Shown: positions 1 to 12,633, counted from the first letter of the stretch. The stretch is DNA of 64,000 bases from Lichenostomus cassidix (GCA_008360975.2 CM039182.1:148370656-148434655), one strand, 5' to 3'. The notes: generated by a model from the letters alone, not told the origin. Numbers and translations are program-made.

Positions 1-340
1 CCTAAAACTTTGGTAAAAAACATAAGCACCTGGAGCAGGATCTGGCCTTTCCAAGGAGATTTGGTTGCATTCAGTGATGAATGTGAAAGAAACTGATGGT
101 TCCTGGGATGGCCAAGGCAGGAGATGAATGAATCAATTTGCAGTTGGGAGTGTGGTGGGGCTAACAGGGCTCTTGCAGAAGTGCTTCAGGTGATCCACCA
201 GAGATCTGCATAGTTCAGGAGACAACACTGATTGGTCTTTAAGCTTAAACTGGAAACAATCCTACTTTCAGTCCTAATGGGCTGTGGTTTAATACCGGTG
301 GTGGCAGCAGAGTGAGGGAAGCCTTCTGCTGATTTCCTCT

Positions 341-432
341 CCATTTAATGGAAGGTGGAGGCAGGCAAATGTTAAGTGACTTTCCCAAGGTCATGTAGGA
401 AATCAGTAGGGCAGGAGCTGGGTCATTAGGAC
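341..432 (-). mobile_element. MIR-type SINE remnant (core region)
   Basis: The plus strand reads like the reverse complement of the MIR consensus: CCATTTAATGG, then GGAGGCAGGCAAATG, then TTAAGTGACTTTCCCAAGGT, then a CAGTAGGGCAGGAGCTGGGTCATTA-like stretch. This matches the conserved order of tail-proximal core, 'TTAAGTGACTTGCCCAAGGTCA' block and 'GGCAGAGC..GGGATT' block. MIRs were active in early amniotes, so a bird copy would be an old, immobile fossil. The assignment is by eye against a remembered consensus. Confidence 0.62.
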
Positions 433-463
433 ATCCTTTCTCCAGAATTTAACAAGAAGTAGA

Positions 464-555
464 CCAGAGGTGCAGAGAAAGAACGGGACTTGCCCAAGGT
501 TGTGGGATCATCCCATCTCCTGAGGCCCTGGCAGCGAGATTATCACTCACTTCCC
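464..555 (-). mobile_element. Second MIR-like remnant, same orientation
   Basis: About 30 bases after the first MIR fragment, the order GAGGTGCAGAGAAAGAACG, GGACTTGCCCAAGGT and GGCAGCGAGATTA repeats the same MIR core blocks in the same order and orientation. It is more diverged than its neighbour. It could be an independent insertion or an old tandem duplicate of the first. Confidence 0.42.
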
Positions 556-2355
556 GTCTTTTCACTGCAAAAGGTGAATGGGAAGGGGTGTGTGGGGGAA
601 ACAAGCCGGTTGCTATTAATTCAGTTGAGCTTGACTGGACATGCACAAGCAATCTGGAGAAGGAAATAGCTCTAGTTCTGTCTGGTTCAGCAGAAACTCC
701 GCCCACTGAAGCTTTCCGGCAGGAAATCAAGTTACAAACATTAAATGATCTGAGCAAATTCTCATACACTGATCCTACCCTGGGGACAGGACACTTCTGC
801 GAGCTGCTTATTGAGGCTGTAGTTTGACATACCTTAACCCTTTCTGCAGTGGCACTTTGAGGGCATCACAGCTTCTTGTCCTGGCTGGGGAGGAGAAATC
901 ACAAGCAAGAATGAATAAATGGGTTTACAACTGTTGGGGTCATTCTTCATCAATAAAGAAGCCCTGAAAGCTGTCCTCATGTGGAGTAAAAAAGGGGAGG
1001 GCTGAGGAGTCATTCTTCTGCTTGCTTTTCCTACTGAAAAATTGAGATCTGTCGACAATATGTTTCCTGGAACACCCTAAAGATGACAAAAAAAGTGTGG
1101 TTTCTGGCACCAGCCTGACCGTGCAAGTGAAACCTCTCAATGGAGAAAGGAACCAAATTGCACTTGGACTGTTTCAGATCCTTTGTTTTTCATTAGGAGA
1201 AATGCCTGAAAAACAATGAGTTGTCATCATAAAAATACACCTACCTACTTCAGCTGAGGGTTAAGATAAACTATAATCTGCATTTAAATGATATAATGAA
1301 CCTTAAAGAAATAAACCTTGATGCTTGGTAACAGCCCTGAGATTTAAAACTAAAAAGCACAGAGAGGAGGGGAGCTTTTCTTTTCACGGAATAGGAAGCA
1401 AAAAGAAGCACAGCTCATATTTTTCTCTTTATCCAATTACCGGTAATATAGATGAATGTCTGACACTGAGGAAAGAGGGGAGGTGGAAGCTGCCTGAAGA
1501 GACAGCGAGGCTGTTTTTCACATGCTGGCTGCTTTGGGGGATTGCAGCCCCTCACCACATTGCTGGAGAGTGGGAGGGTGGGGATGGCCCTGCAAACAGT
1601 GCTTCCCTCCCGAGCCTGCCGTGTCTCAGGTTTCCTTTTTTTTTTTTCTCTCTAAGAAGCAGAGCATCTACCGATGAAGGTCGCAGCTTTGATCCCCACG
1701 GCTCGCTCTCGTGTTTATGGATGGCCATTATTAGTAACACAGGGTAGTGCATGCACTGCTCCGTGCCTGCCCTTGTCTGACGGCAAGGGAGCAGGGGCAG
1801 GATAACAAAAGAAAGTATAAATAGAGCCTTTTTAAAAGCCTGTTAAATGGGAAGAGACTTTTAGAGAGGAGAGAGAAAGAATGAGGCATGTTACCATAGG
1901 AACTGCCAATAGTTTATTTAAGAAGGGCAAAGACACAAACACCACGAAAAGATGAAGCCATGAGGACTTGGGGATTACTGAAGGAATATGTCAGGATACA
2001 GACATGGAGGGGCCAGGTAAGAGCAGTGAGCTTCTAAGCTGTGCTGAAAAAATTTGTCTCACTTTACCGCTTGCAAAGTGGTCTGGAAAATGTTATTATG
2101 AAATGTGTGTTTCCAGTTAGGGAAACTGCATTTCCAGATTTTTTGGGGGGGTGGAAGCTGGAGAAAGGCATGAGAACAAATGTCACGTTGGTGAAATCAT
2201 CAAGAGCAAAGGGCCACATTTCCTCTAACCTGAGCCCACTTAGTGCAAAATCGTGCTTTTGGTCACCCTGATGTTAGAAGAATAGCAGAAGATATTCTGA
2301 CATGTTGACATTGGAGGGAGGGATATATTTTTTTATGACAATGATGATGATGATA
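556..2355. other. Unique non-coding stretch, no gene seen
   Basis: No conserved coding frame or known repeat stands out. Two details are visible. At 1664-1696 a short stretch resembles a tRNA-like D-arm/B-box (AGAGCATCTACC, then GCTTTGATCCC at 1686-1696), but no matching A box or cloverleaf was found. At 1816-1823 there is a TATAAATA in a purine-rich setting. The 1530-1700 part is locally GC-richer. A short ATG triplet run (about 2341-2354) sits just before the first CR1. Confidence 0.5.
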
Positions 2356-2518
2356 TGGTTGCCCTGTCTCTGGAAGTGTTCAAGGCCAGGTTGGATGGGA
2401 CCCTGAGCAATCTGGTCTACTGGACTGTGTCCCTACCCATGGTATGGGGTTGGGATGAGATGATCTTTAAGGTCTCTTCCAACAAAAACCATTCTATGAT
2501 TCTATGGTTCTATGATTC
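2356..2518 (+). mobile_element. CR1 LINE, 3' tail
   Basis: This is a 5'-truncated chicken-repeat-1 fragment. It contains the end of ORF2 (in-frame peptide LEVFKARLDGTLSNLV), then the 3' UTR with GATGATCTTTAAGGTCTCTT..CCAAC, and ends in the CR1 8-base tail repeats (ATTCTATG, TTCTATGG). It is far too short to encode reverse transcriptase and is a dead copy. Confidence 0.93.
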
Positions 2519-3402
2519 CCTGTTCTTTATTGTTCCTTTCCCCCCACAGGAAAGCTCTCACTGGGTCAGGAGCAAATACCAAAGACTGAGATTGCTGACA
2601 GCTGCGATGGACAATGATGCTTCCTTATCCCATCTGCTGTTTTGATTTTCCCTCAAATGTTTGCTGGGATTATGTATTTCATAGGTAAAACAGCTGATGG
2701 TAACAATTCACCTTCATTTTTCCTGTGCCCAGAAGATGCATCCTTCCTGAAGACCACCTTGTGCTAAATACTGCACTTTCATAGGACAGAAAGATGCTTT
2801 CTTCCCTGAAGAGAGCTCAACACGAGAAAAGAAACAACAGAAGAGCAGGTGTGATGGTACTCAGAAAAACTGCAATGGGACTGTCCCACTCCTGACTTTA
2901 AAAGCTCAAAGACAAGAAGCAACTCAAAAGTCCCTGTAGTTGGGGTGTCTCTTGCTGTTTTGTTTTTAGTCTTTTAGTTTCTAAATCAGTGTAAGGATTT
3001 CCCAGTTCCTGACTTGTAATTTTGAAAACTTGAGGTCTGGTACTACTGGAAGGGTTCAAATGACAGAGAAGCTATGAAGAGAAAGCAACTGTCATTGTGA
3101 AGAGAGCTAAGAATTGCAAAAATTGTTATTTCTTCTAAGAACTGCACCAACAGCTTTATCAGGGAGAGAGAAACAGTTGCAAAAGCCTCCTGCCTCTCTG
3201 CAGTGGAGGGGAGACACTGGAATTTCCCATCCTCTTTGGCTTCATGGTACCATGTAAAGCAATACAGTGTATTTGCACAACAGGGCAGGAGATTTTCTGT
3301 TGGGTTTCTATCAAGAGGGCCCCTCCCTTCACTGAGAAAGAGGCAGATTTTTTTTTAAAGCTGTGGAGTATGAGCTGAATGCCCTGTTTCTCCTTAGAGT
3401 AA
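2519..3402. other. Unique stretch, nothing recognised
   Basis: The sequence between two CR1 tails has moderate GC and no plausible long coding frame. A T-run lies at about 3349-3357. No repeat family or RNA gene was recognised. Confidence 0.5.
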
Positions 3403-3555
3403 TCATGGAATCAGAATGGTTTGAGCTGGAATGGTCTTAGAGATCATCTCATTCCAACCCCTGGGCCAAGGTCAGGGACACCTTCCACTAAACCAGGTTG
3501 CCCCAAGCCCCACCCAACCTTGCCTGGAACACTTCCAAATCCAAAAGTTTGTCCT
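3403..3555 (-). mobile_element. CR1 LINE, 3' tail
   Basis: The reverse-complement CR1 tail begins on the plus strand with AATCATGGAATCAGAATGGT, continues through the 'CATTCCAACCCCTGGGCCA' and 'GGGACACCTTCCACTAAACC' blocks, and fades out after GAACACTTCC. It is a truncated and diverged copy. Confidence 0.88.
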
Positions 3556-6500
3556 CAGTTTCTTTCTCCAACACCTCTCTGCCCACTGAGTGCATTGCAA
3601 CAGCAGCACCACAGCAGCAGCACCACATTACTGATCCCCTGGATGAAGTCTGGGGCACAGCTTGAAAGGCTGATGCTTCTGTGAGCCCATTAACACAGAC
3701 ATGTTTGCCCGGGGATGGAAATGACCTCATCCAAAAACTGCCTTAGGTTACCTAACTCATGCCAATTTTTGTGCAAACCTATGGGTGGCATATTTATTTT
3801 TAGGTTTTGAGTGAAATTCTCTTCATTTTCTCCCCCAGAGCAAGAGGCGAATCAGAACCCAACTGCTCCACTTTCTACATTTCCCTGACCCTATGGAGAG
3901 TTATCCCATATGCCCACCCATGCATGAGAAATTCAGGGTGAGCATTTTCGGAAGGTTTCACACAGCCTTTGATGTCTCCTAGCCTGGGAAATTGGTCCTC
4001 CTCCTGCTTCCCAGCTTGGAAGGTCTCACTGTGGTATCTGCAAGAGATAATGCTCCCTTTCGCAGTCTGCACTCCGGGTCAGTCTGACTGTTTGCTGTGG
4101 GACTGCAAAAGGGATATTTCCCTCCAGATATTGCAGAAGGGCCCTCTTGGAGAGGCTGGCCAGCCTGCTGAGCTGGGCAGTCCACGCCACTCCTCCCTTC
4201 TCACAGAGATTGAGTTATGCCAGGCTTTGACCTAAGTGAAACTGCTGACGGTCACAGGGATTTGACTAATCTCCTTAGGTCGCTGTGAAATTTGTGATTC
4301 CTTTTAGGGAATAGAATTTTTTTTATGATTTTCTTTTTTTCCCTTCGGGCTAACTTGCAATGTAAAAATAAACTGGAGCCCATGGTGGGAGATTAATTTC
4401 CTCCCAAACTCAGGAAGGGCAGTCAGTCAATGCAAGATCCTCCTGGCCCATCCCAGGAGGACGCTGCTCCTGGATTCATTCCTGGAGACAGCTGTTGTCC
4501 GACCTTGTTGTAAGACTTCCTTCCCCAGTGCTCTCCTCCTGGCCCTGCCGTAGCCCTGTGGGGTCTGAGTGCAGCCCCTGGGCACAGCCTGAGACATTTC
4601 CTTCCCGCCTGGCTCTGCTCTGCCTCAGAGCCCTCAACTAGCAATAGTTCAGGGGGTGGGGAGCTGAAATGAGAAAACCCTAATTTCCAGTCATATTTGA
4701 CCTATCTTCTAGTGAAAAGAGAGCCCCTATCTCCACAGATATCCAACATCCAGAGGCTTGTGAGTAATTTTGTCTCCATTTTCATGGCTCAGAGACCTTC
4801 TTTGCAGCCTCCTCCCAGGGTAATTGTGTCTTTCTGTGCAGAAATCCCCATTCCTGTGGTTTTCCCATCAGTCCTGCTTCCAGCATGCTCCAGCCCTTTG
4901 CAGAACATGGGAGGGTTTGTGTCATGCCTATGATGCATCTCCTACTTTATCAGCATTAACCTACCTTTCCTGATCCTTCCTGACCCAATTCCTGACCCTT
5001 AAATTACATTTAAGGGCATTTTTTTAATAAATTCCTCAAAAACCCTGAGAAGAGCTGCAGTTTGGCATTGTGCTCTTGTACCCAAAACTCTGCAGAAGCC
5101 CCAGACCATCTTCCTTGTGGAGGTTTGTACAGAGGTCCCTGTGACAAAGAAACCTCCACAAACCCCTCAGTGCATATGGTTGCTGCACAATTCTTGTGTT
5201 AGTCAAATAATTAAGAACTGGTTGCTCACTCAAATGTCAGAGCCTGGCTTATTTTTTTGCTGTGCTCCAGGGGTTCCTGTTTCTGGACATTCCCATGAAT
5301 TAAACTGAGCGAGCTGGCAGGGAAGAAACAGTCTCTGAATGTTGGCATGAAAAGCCCCACCACAAATTCAGCTGTCATTGTCCTTCTGCTTTGAAAGTTT
5401 TAAGCCCTTCAATTAGGGAGAAATGACAATACCCAGAGTGGGATTCCTTTGCTCTTATTTTGGCATGTAGAGTTGAGATGTCTGGCTTTGGATGAACTAG
5501 TCACCGTCGGCTCCCTTCATTGCCAGTGCAGAGAAATAGGAAGAATCAGAGTGTGATTCAATCTACAATAGTGTCTAGGAGAGGTCAGATGAATCACAGA
5601 CTGTAAAAGAAGCTGAATCTGCGTGGCTAGACATAAGATTCTACATTTTTGAGGTCTAAATTTAAGTGGAATGAATTCTACTCCTGTGACTCAGGTAGTG
5701 GATCGTGCTGCAATGACAAACTGACCATGCTGAGTAATGCAGCTCTGATTTCATGACTTGCCTTCACCTCTGCCTCTTTTATTTGCCTGTGTAAAGGTGC
5801 AGCACTGTCCTGTTGATTCATTTCGTGGTCCTCAGTGGCAGGACTGTGCCAGGTAGCATCTAGATGACCACGGAGCACTGTGGCTGCAACCATGTGGCCT
5901 TCCCTTGTGCTTCCAGGTGTCTTAATTTTCTCTCCTCTAAGACAAGACATCTTTGAAGTAATAAAGTGTTAGCACTTAGGGTAGAATCACAGGCAAAGTC
6001 TAAAGGGCTCGAGACTGCAATGCTGAGAGGTCAAGCACAGACTGAGGGCTCATGGTGGCTGGGGAAGCTGGGAAGAGGGCCTGGGATAAGGGCAAGGAGG
6101 GGAATGTGGTGGGGGTGAACATGTGAGCATGAGGAATTAGAAGCACAAGATAACATGAGGAAATGTTGGATTCCTGAAAAGTGGGGCTGAAAGGTGGATT
6201 TAGGGCCACCATGTAATCTACCCTAGCACAGAGGGTCACATCTGGGTTCTTAAAACCAAGAAATGAAAGAGGTGGTTTTGCTGGAGACTTTCCTGCTTGT
6301 TTCCTGATCCTTGGATCTCTATTCAGTGGTTCATATGGCTTATTGTGCAATGAGCAGTGTTGCCTCCCTGTGAGCTGCAGCAATGGGGATTTTATTCTCA
6401 CAGTACATTACTAGAAATTCTTTTAACGTTTTCCCTAGAATTCCCTGGCTAGGTTATCCCTAGAAATCACCAGCTGGGAAGCAGGATTAACAAGCAGTTG

Positions 6501-6981
6501 TGTCCTCCTTCTCTGAACCTCAAGGGCATGTCATTGACGCCACTCTGCTCCAGGGCCCTGCTTCCCCGGTGGGAATCTGGTTCTTGTTCCCTGTGATATG
6601 TGGCAATCCTCCGCATTTGAAATAGATGTGCCAGACTGTGACAGGGAGAAGTGCCTTGGGCAGGGCAGATTGGAGAGAGCTGGCAGGGACCAGAGTCACA
6701 GGGTGTCTCTTGGGTGCATTTCTGCCTCTCTTGCTTCTTCTGACATGGAGAGGAGGACACGGCTCAGGGCTGTGCTTCACTCTCTGAGCCAAGGACATGG
6801 AGGAGCTGTGCTTGTGCCTCAGGGGATGCGTTCAGAGCAGGAACATGATGCACACAAGAGGACAGCAGAACCTGTCTAGGTGCTGGTACGAGGTAGCACT
6901 GTTCAGAAGGAGAAGGTGGTTTTGCAACAGGTATTCATGGGCTCAAATTCAGATGTAACCTGCTCAGTGAGAAGCCTCTGG
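3556..6981. other. 3.4 kb unique stretch, no gene seen
   Basis: No domain-bearing frame, RNA gene or interspersed repeat was recognised. A CAG/CAC triplet-rich run lies at about 3599-3627, immediately beyond the CR1 remnant, and a T-rich run near 4318-4341. Short frames occur on both strands with no consistent reading direction, as expected by chance. Confidence 0.5.
3599..3627. repeat. Imperfect CAG/CAC trinucleotide repeat
   Basis: CAGCAGCACCACAGCAGCAG and following units form a short interrupted triplet tract. It is too short and broken to suggest expansion. Confidence 0.7.
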
Positions 6982-7197
6982 CAGGATGGAAGGGACACTT
7001 TCCCCTAGACCAGATTGCTCAAAGCCCCATCCAACCTGGTCTTGAACATTTCCAGGGATGGGGCATCCACAACTTCTCTGGGCAACTTATGCCAGGGCCT
7101 CATCACCCTCACTGTAAAGAATTCTTTCCTAATGTCTAATCTAAACCTAATCTCTTTCAAATTAAAGCCACTTAAATGGCTTCTCTAGTCACTGAGT
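6982..7197 (-). mobile_element. CR1 LINE, 3' tail
   Basis: Reverse-complement CR1: 'GACACTTTCCCCTAGACCAG', 'CCCCATCCAACCTGGTCTTG', 'CATTTCCAGGGATGGGGCAT', 'GCCAGGGCCTCATCACCCTC' and 'TAATGTCTAATCTAAACCTA'. These blocks are the antisense of the ORF2 C-terminal part. The terminal 8-base tail is missing, so the 3' end has eroded. Confidence 0.92.
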
Positions 7198-10100
7198 CCT
7201 CTCCTGGCCAGTGCCAGTGTTGTCCGCATGTCCTTGAGGTTCACCTGGAACTTTTTTGCCTGTGGTCTGGGCCAATCTTGCCTAGTTGTGTAGTCAAGTA
7301 AGTTCAGTTGTTTGCCCCAAGTGCTCAGAGACAGGGCCAGCTGGGCTGGGAGGATGCTCCACCATCTCCTGTTTTGAGGTCCTTAAAAAAAACAGAAGGT
7401 CTGCTTCTTCCACAAAGCCTAAGAGACCCTGTATACTTTAATTCATGCTAGCTATTAGTACAGTGATAATTAAATAATGATGAATGCTCCAGAGGGATGT
7501 GCTCAGTAGATACATGACCTTGCTGCTAGAAATTGTCCCTTCCTTTTTGCTCATAATGCTGGTGTAGCTCCAATTAACCTTTGAACTGCTGAATAGATCC
7601 ACATAATCCCAAAGAGATTTCTATGCCAGACCAGTGGGGACTTATGGGAAAGAGCAATGCCTTAAATTGCAAGCTGCTTGGGATGGGAAAAGCTCCTTCC
7701 CATTTCCTCATTCTTTGTAGCTTTGAGATACTGAATGTTTGGTGTAAACACATGTTGGGTGGTGCGTTAGGCTGTGGTGAAGCTGGAATTTTATCCTGAA
7801 ATATGTATGTGGTGATAGGATCATTATTCATCCCTACATGCCATACCTGCTCCTGTGGGCACAACTTGTTTTGTCAGTGGGTGCTGAAGGCATGGAGTAG
7901 TGAAGAAGTTTGGATCCTGGAGGAATGGGTCAGCCTCCCATGGATTGGTTTGTGGTACTCCACACCTGAAATGGACTCTGTTTTCAGGGTGCTGAGATGA
8001 TGAGTGCATCAAGAAGTCAAACCTTTTACCACTGAAGGGCAAAGGTTTGGAGGTTTGGGCTCTGTGTCCAAGTGCTCTGCTGTGGGCTGGGTGTTGTGTC
8101 TTTAAAAGGCATCAAGATCCTGGTCCAAATGTTCTTGTCTCACAGCAGCAAAATTTGAGTTATTCTTGGGATTGCTTTGCTGCCTAAGGGAGAGAAGGAT
8201 CTGACCCACAGATAATCACCTCCACCTGAAATTGTCAGCCCACGCAGAGGAATTCAGTTGGCAGGAGAACCCCTGTGATGGAGGCAGTGAGCTGCATATA
8301 GGGATTTGGAGCCATTCATCCTGTGCTCCCATGTGTTTGTGTCTCCCTTGGTTCCCACGCCTCTGCACTTCCTTGTTTAGCCCAGGCCCGGAAGCAAAAC
8401 TGCTGAAATGCAAGGAGGAAAGTTATTCTCATGGTGTTTCCAGTCCAAACAGAACCAGGAGGGAGAGAGGAAATCTCATGAGAAAGCTTGACAGATTTCC
8501 AACCCAGTCCCACTCAGGGCTGTGGAGCTTCTGGTGTTTCATCTGAGCCTCTGGATCCAGAGCTCTCACCACATTTCCATGTGCCTGGAAGTCCTGCAGC
8601 ACCAGAGTGGGATGACAGCAGTGCTGGTCTAGTGCTGGTGTCCAGGGCCTTCCTACAATCCCATGGATCTCAGCTTTCATCTGATCCAGCCCAGACTCAG
8701 TGAGGAGCAGTGTGTTTGCTGCTTTTACCCACCAGGGATGAGGATGGTGAGGCTGTGGGTGACTTCTGCAAGTGGGAGATTTTTCTTCTGGAGATGAAAC
8801 TCCTCCTTCACACTCAGGCAGGATATCCAGGAGAGAACCAGAGAGTTCTATCTGGAAAGCAAGCCCAAGTGCTCTGCAATGGCACCAGACTTCTGTGTAT
8901 CTTCTCTCCTCAGATAGCTCCACATTTCCCCATATGAGATGTGTGGTCCATCAGGGAAAGAGGTGGGATGAGAGGGCTGCCATGGAGCATCTCTTTTGAA
9001 TGCAGAGTCCTAGAAATTGCACCAGTGCAGTTTCCTGACAGTGTAGAAGTGAAGGATATCAAGGAATAAGATGGATGTTGCACCCAGGCATTGTAAAACA
9101 GCATGCTAGGATGTGGGAAGAGCAAGAAGCATCTGTTTGTGCTTGGATGGTCCCTGCTGGTGCCAGGATGGTCAGCTCTGGACATTGCTGTTTTACCATA
9201 ATCCCTGTTCTTGCTCATACCTTTTGGATGCCTGGTCTTGTTTGCCTTGATTCTCTTCCCAGTAGTGGTCTGTGCTGGCTAATTGCAGATTGTGCTAAAC
9301 CAAAAAGTGTTTCCTGTGTATTTGGCTTCAAATTTATCACCCCTTGCTGAATGATGGTGGTAATTAGGAGTTTGCTGCATCCCCAGCTTTTGTTCTGCAA
9401 TGCAGCCAACGCAGCAGCAATTAATCCCCCAGCAAACACAGCGGAGGTGAATTCAGCAGCACTGGGGACAGAGATAATCTTGGGATAATTTATAATTGTA
9501 AAGCCATGCTCAGAGCAGGAGAGACCTTTGGGACTTGCTTTGCTTTTTGTTTCAGAGGGAAGGCTGACTGACTGACAGAGAACTGGCGTTGGCTGGTTTA
9601 TTTGTCCTGTTTGCATTGGACCACTTCCATCCTTTGGCAAGGAGGGACTGGCTTTGGGATGAATTTTATCTCACACAGGAGAGATGGGCAGTCTGAAGAT
9701 GGTCTCAGCTGAGCAGTGAGAGAAATGCAGGCTCTGATTACTCCCTGTTGTAACTGAGCAACTTGCCCCCAAATGGTAGAAAACCCCTATCCCCACTAAC
9801 AGGGATTCACGCTCGCTACCTTGAGGATCCCTAAAGACCCTCAGGAGTGATGTTCTGCCATTTCTTTGGTTTTATAAGGACCCCAGGGAGCAGCTTTTAA
9901 TGGAGGTGCTTCAGTCAAGTGTGTTTTAAAGTCCCCTGAGGCCACCTAAGCACTGGTCTCAGTTGCATCTTCAGGTACAAGCGAGCTCCCACACAAAACC
10001 CCTGTGGGATGCTCTGGGGAGAGACAGTTCTTCACTGCATTTGGATTTTCTCCTTGCTTCTCAGCCCAGCCTTCGTGGGAATGTTTTCCCATGAAAGGGG

Positions 10101-11189
10101 TATGGGTTTGGCTGGGAGGCACTGAAGAAATCCCCGGTTCTCATTTCTCACATGAGGTGAACACAAGTTGTTTCAATGTGTGAATCCATTTCACAGGTGT
10201 TCCTCGGAACAGATAAGCATCACCAGTATTTTTTTAACCCACGGATGGAGACATTTAGTCTCCACAATGTTACGAGCCAGAGTCTAATCTCTGCAGACCT
10301 GTGGTGAAGCTGATGATGTGTTATTTGTATGCTTGCAGTGTTATTTTAGGGTCTGATGGCCTAAGGTTAGGAATGGCACCCCAACACTCACTGAAGGCAC
10401 TGGGAATGTTTAGAAGAGGCTTTTTCCCCCCTGGTGACCTGGAACAGGGCTCTTTCATGCTAAGGATCAGGGAGGATGAGGAAGAGCAAGATTGGGTGTA
10501 CAGTACCTGTACAGCAAAATGGGAGTCAACAGGGTAGGAAACACACACTCTTACAAAAAACAAGTGAAGGACAGGTAATTAAATGACCATTTTATGAACA
10601 CATGGCAGGCACCAAGGAAATGAGTATCAGCCATGAGGGACTGGTCAAGAGGAAACTTTTGGATCAATCAAATTCTCTTTGCAGGAGTTGTTCTGGAAAG
10701 GAGAGATGCAGTAGCTGCGTTGGTTCCAGCAGGGCATTCATCAGTGGTCTTCTAAAAAAGCTAAAGCACGACTCAGATGCTTGTTAACAGGACTTCTGAG
10801 CAGGATGGTGATGGTAAACATGGGTCTGCAGGTGGATGGATGAATCCAGAGGAGGATTATTCAATCTGCAGGACATGCAGAGTTGGGAAGGACTGAGAAA
10901 GGCACCGGAGGGTGAGGTTGGGATGGAGGATGGCCTCAGTTTGTGGGGTAATGGCCTTTGCAAAGTAGGGTGAGATTCAGTGGGGAGGCACGTGGGGTGT
11001 AATAAGTCAGGAACATTCAGCTGCACAAAGACAAAATGGAGAGCAACCGGTTTGGGCAATGGGTTACAGACAAGTGACTCAGGAAATCCACCGTCTGGAG
11101 AGAGTAAAGAGCATACAGGGAGGGGTAAACAAGCATATCACCTTGTAGGAAACTCAAAGTTTACTACTTAGAAGTGGGGCAAGGTATTT
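7198..11189. other. 4 kb unique stretch, no gene seen
   Basis: Mostly moderate-GC unique sequence. The longest frame on the minus strand (8429-8923, 164 codons) has an ATG start but no recognisable domain and overlaps open frames on the other strand, so I do not call it a gene. At about 10190-10300, blocks such as 'CCCACGGATGGAGACA' and 'GAGCCAGAGTCTAATCTCTG' weakly recall a MIR, but too weakly to annotate. Confidence 0.5.
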
Positions 11190-11345
11190 CTGGATCTAAG
11201 TCTAGAATAGGGTGATAGAAAGATCTCAGATATCTGCCTTAGGAGGAAAGGTTTAAAGAACCGGGGTTTTAGCTGAAGAGGACAAGCACAATCTCTCTGG
11301 GTCATCATGATGGTTTTTGTGACGTAAAAGGCTGCTGTAAACCAA
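11190..11345 (+). mobile_element. Possible old CR1-type LINE body fragment
   Basis: The order 'GATAGAAAGATCTCAG', 'GAGGAAAGGTTTAAAGAACC', 'GGGGTTTTAGCTGAAGAGGA' and 'GTCATCATGATGGTTTTTGT' parallels the part of older CR1/L3-like elements that usually reads 'GAGGAAAGGTTGAAGGAACTGG..TTTAGCCTGGAGAAGAG'. Similarity is partial, so this is a tentative call. Confidence 0.42.
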
Positions 11346-12006
11346 AAAGAAATGTCAATACTGTCTGTTGAATTTCTATTAAAAATGTATGCTGAATTCT
11401 CCTGAGTTTAAATATAGCTCAGCTAATAGACAAGGACATTCTTCTGGGAACTGGGATTGCATACACTTAATTAATGATAATGAACACTGCGCAAAGATTT
11501 TGACTGCAAGGTATTCCAGCAACACTTAATTCAGTCTGGACATCTGTAATTTGATAAAGTGGTTGCCAACAGGGGTGGAGGGAGGGACTAATTATATAGA
11601 CTACAATAACTTCTCTTCCTGACTCTGTTCAATATGATATTCACTGTCAGCTGAAACCTCTTGGTAACTTTGCTCTTTTATTAAATCTGTCTCTTTAGTG
11701 GCTATTAAACAAGAGCTATATTATTCATTTTGAAATAGGATGTCCAGCAAATGAACTTGCATTTTTCTTTAGGTCTTAAATTCAGTCTGTTATGGATTAA
11801 TTTGTAGTTCTGACTGGCTTGAGCAATATGAGGCAATGTTTTGGTAGGTAGGTTGTTTTGCTGCCTGTCTGTGCCCCTGCAGATGTTGATAGATAAATCA
11901 GGGTGTGGAGTGTCTGTTCTCATTAAACAAGTGAAATGGTGAGGACAGGGAGAAGCTGTGCCGAGTATTTGGTGAATGGTGGGTAGTACGTCTCCGTAGA
12001 TACCTA
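11346..12006. other. AT-rich unique stretch
   Basis: An AT-rich interval with several TTAATTAATGATAAT-type cores near 11468-11481. No coding frame or repeat family was recognised. Confidence 0.45.
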
Positions 12007-12267
12007 TCATAGAATCCCAGAATGATTTGGGTCAGAATGTTCCTTAAAAACCATCTCATTCCAGCCCCCTCCCATGGGCAGGGACACCTTCCACTATCCC
12101 AGGTTGCTCCCAGCCCCATCCAACCTGGCCTTGAACACTTCCAGGGATGGGGCAGCCACAGCTCCTCTGGGCAAACCTGTTCCAGGGCCTCACCACCCTC
12201 AGTAAAGAATTTCTTCCTGATATCTAATCTAAACCTACCCTCCTTCAGGTTAAAGCCATTAAGCCAT
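12007..12267 (-). mobile_element. CR1 LINE, 3' tail
   Basis: A well-preserved reverse-complement CR1 tail. It begins with CATAGAATCCCAGAATGATT, then 'GGGACACCTTCCACTATCCC', 'GGCCTTGAACACTTCCAGGG', 'TTCTTCCTGATATCTAATCT' and 'CTTCAGGTTAAAGCCATTAA'. On the minus strand the ORF2 remnant GRFRLDIRKKFFTEGG is readable before a frameshift breaks the C-terminal part. Confidence 0.95.
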
Positions 12268-12633
12268 TGTGATTGCAAGGTCTTCACCAAGGATTCAACC
12301 AAAGCCACCCAGAGTGTGAGATCGTGTGAGATAAAGAAACATCCTTGGCTGCTGTAAGGCTGTTGTCCCAAATGAAATGAAAAGGAATGTGAAACATGTA
12401 CTGAATTTTGGACCTGCTGCCCAAATCCTGCTCAGGTGGAGTCAGCAGAGGAGACTCCCGTGGTGCGCAGCCTCAAGAGCTCTTTGCCATTCCAAGATAT
12501 GTTTGTAGGGGTGTCCAACACCTTCTGATCAAGGAGGAGCATCTTCAGGCTGTTGCCCAAATCTCTGATAAGTGATTTTGTCATTGGACAAGTGGCATGT
12601 TGGGGCTGGGAGTGAGGGGAGAAGCAGCGGATT

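Noticed and set aside
1816..1823. TATAAATA as a promoter
   Set aside because: A lone TATA-like octamer is common by chance. No start-site context or transcript evidence is visible.
3599..3627. Polyglutamine-type coding repeat
   Set aside because: The CAG/CAC run is short and interrupted, and no coding frame with conserved context surrounds it.
8429..8923. 164-codon minus-strand open frame
   Set aside because: Has an ATG start but no recognisable domain, and the plus strand is open over the same bases. Length is within reach of chance in moderately GC-rich DNA.
10190..10300. Possible MIR (CCCACGGATGGAGACA, GAGCCAGAGTCTAATCTC)
   Set aside because: Only short, scattered resemblance to the MIR core, not enough to annotate.
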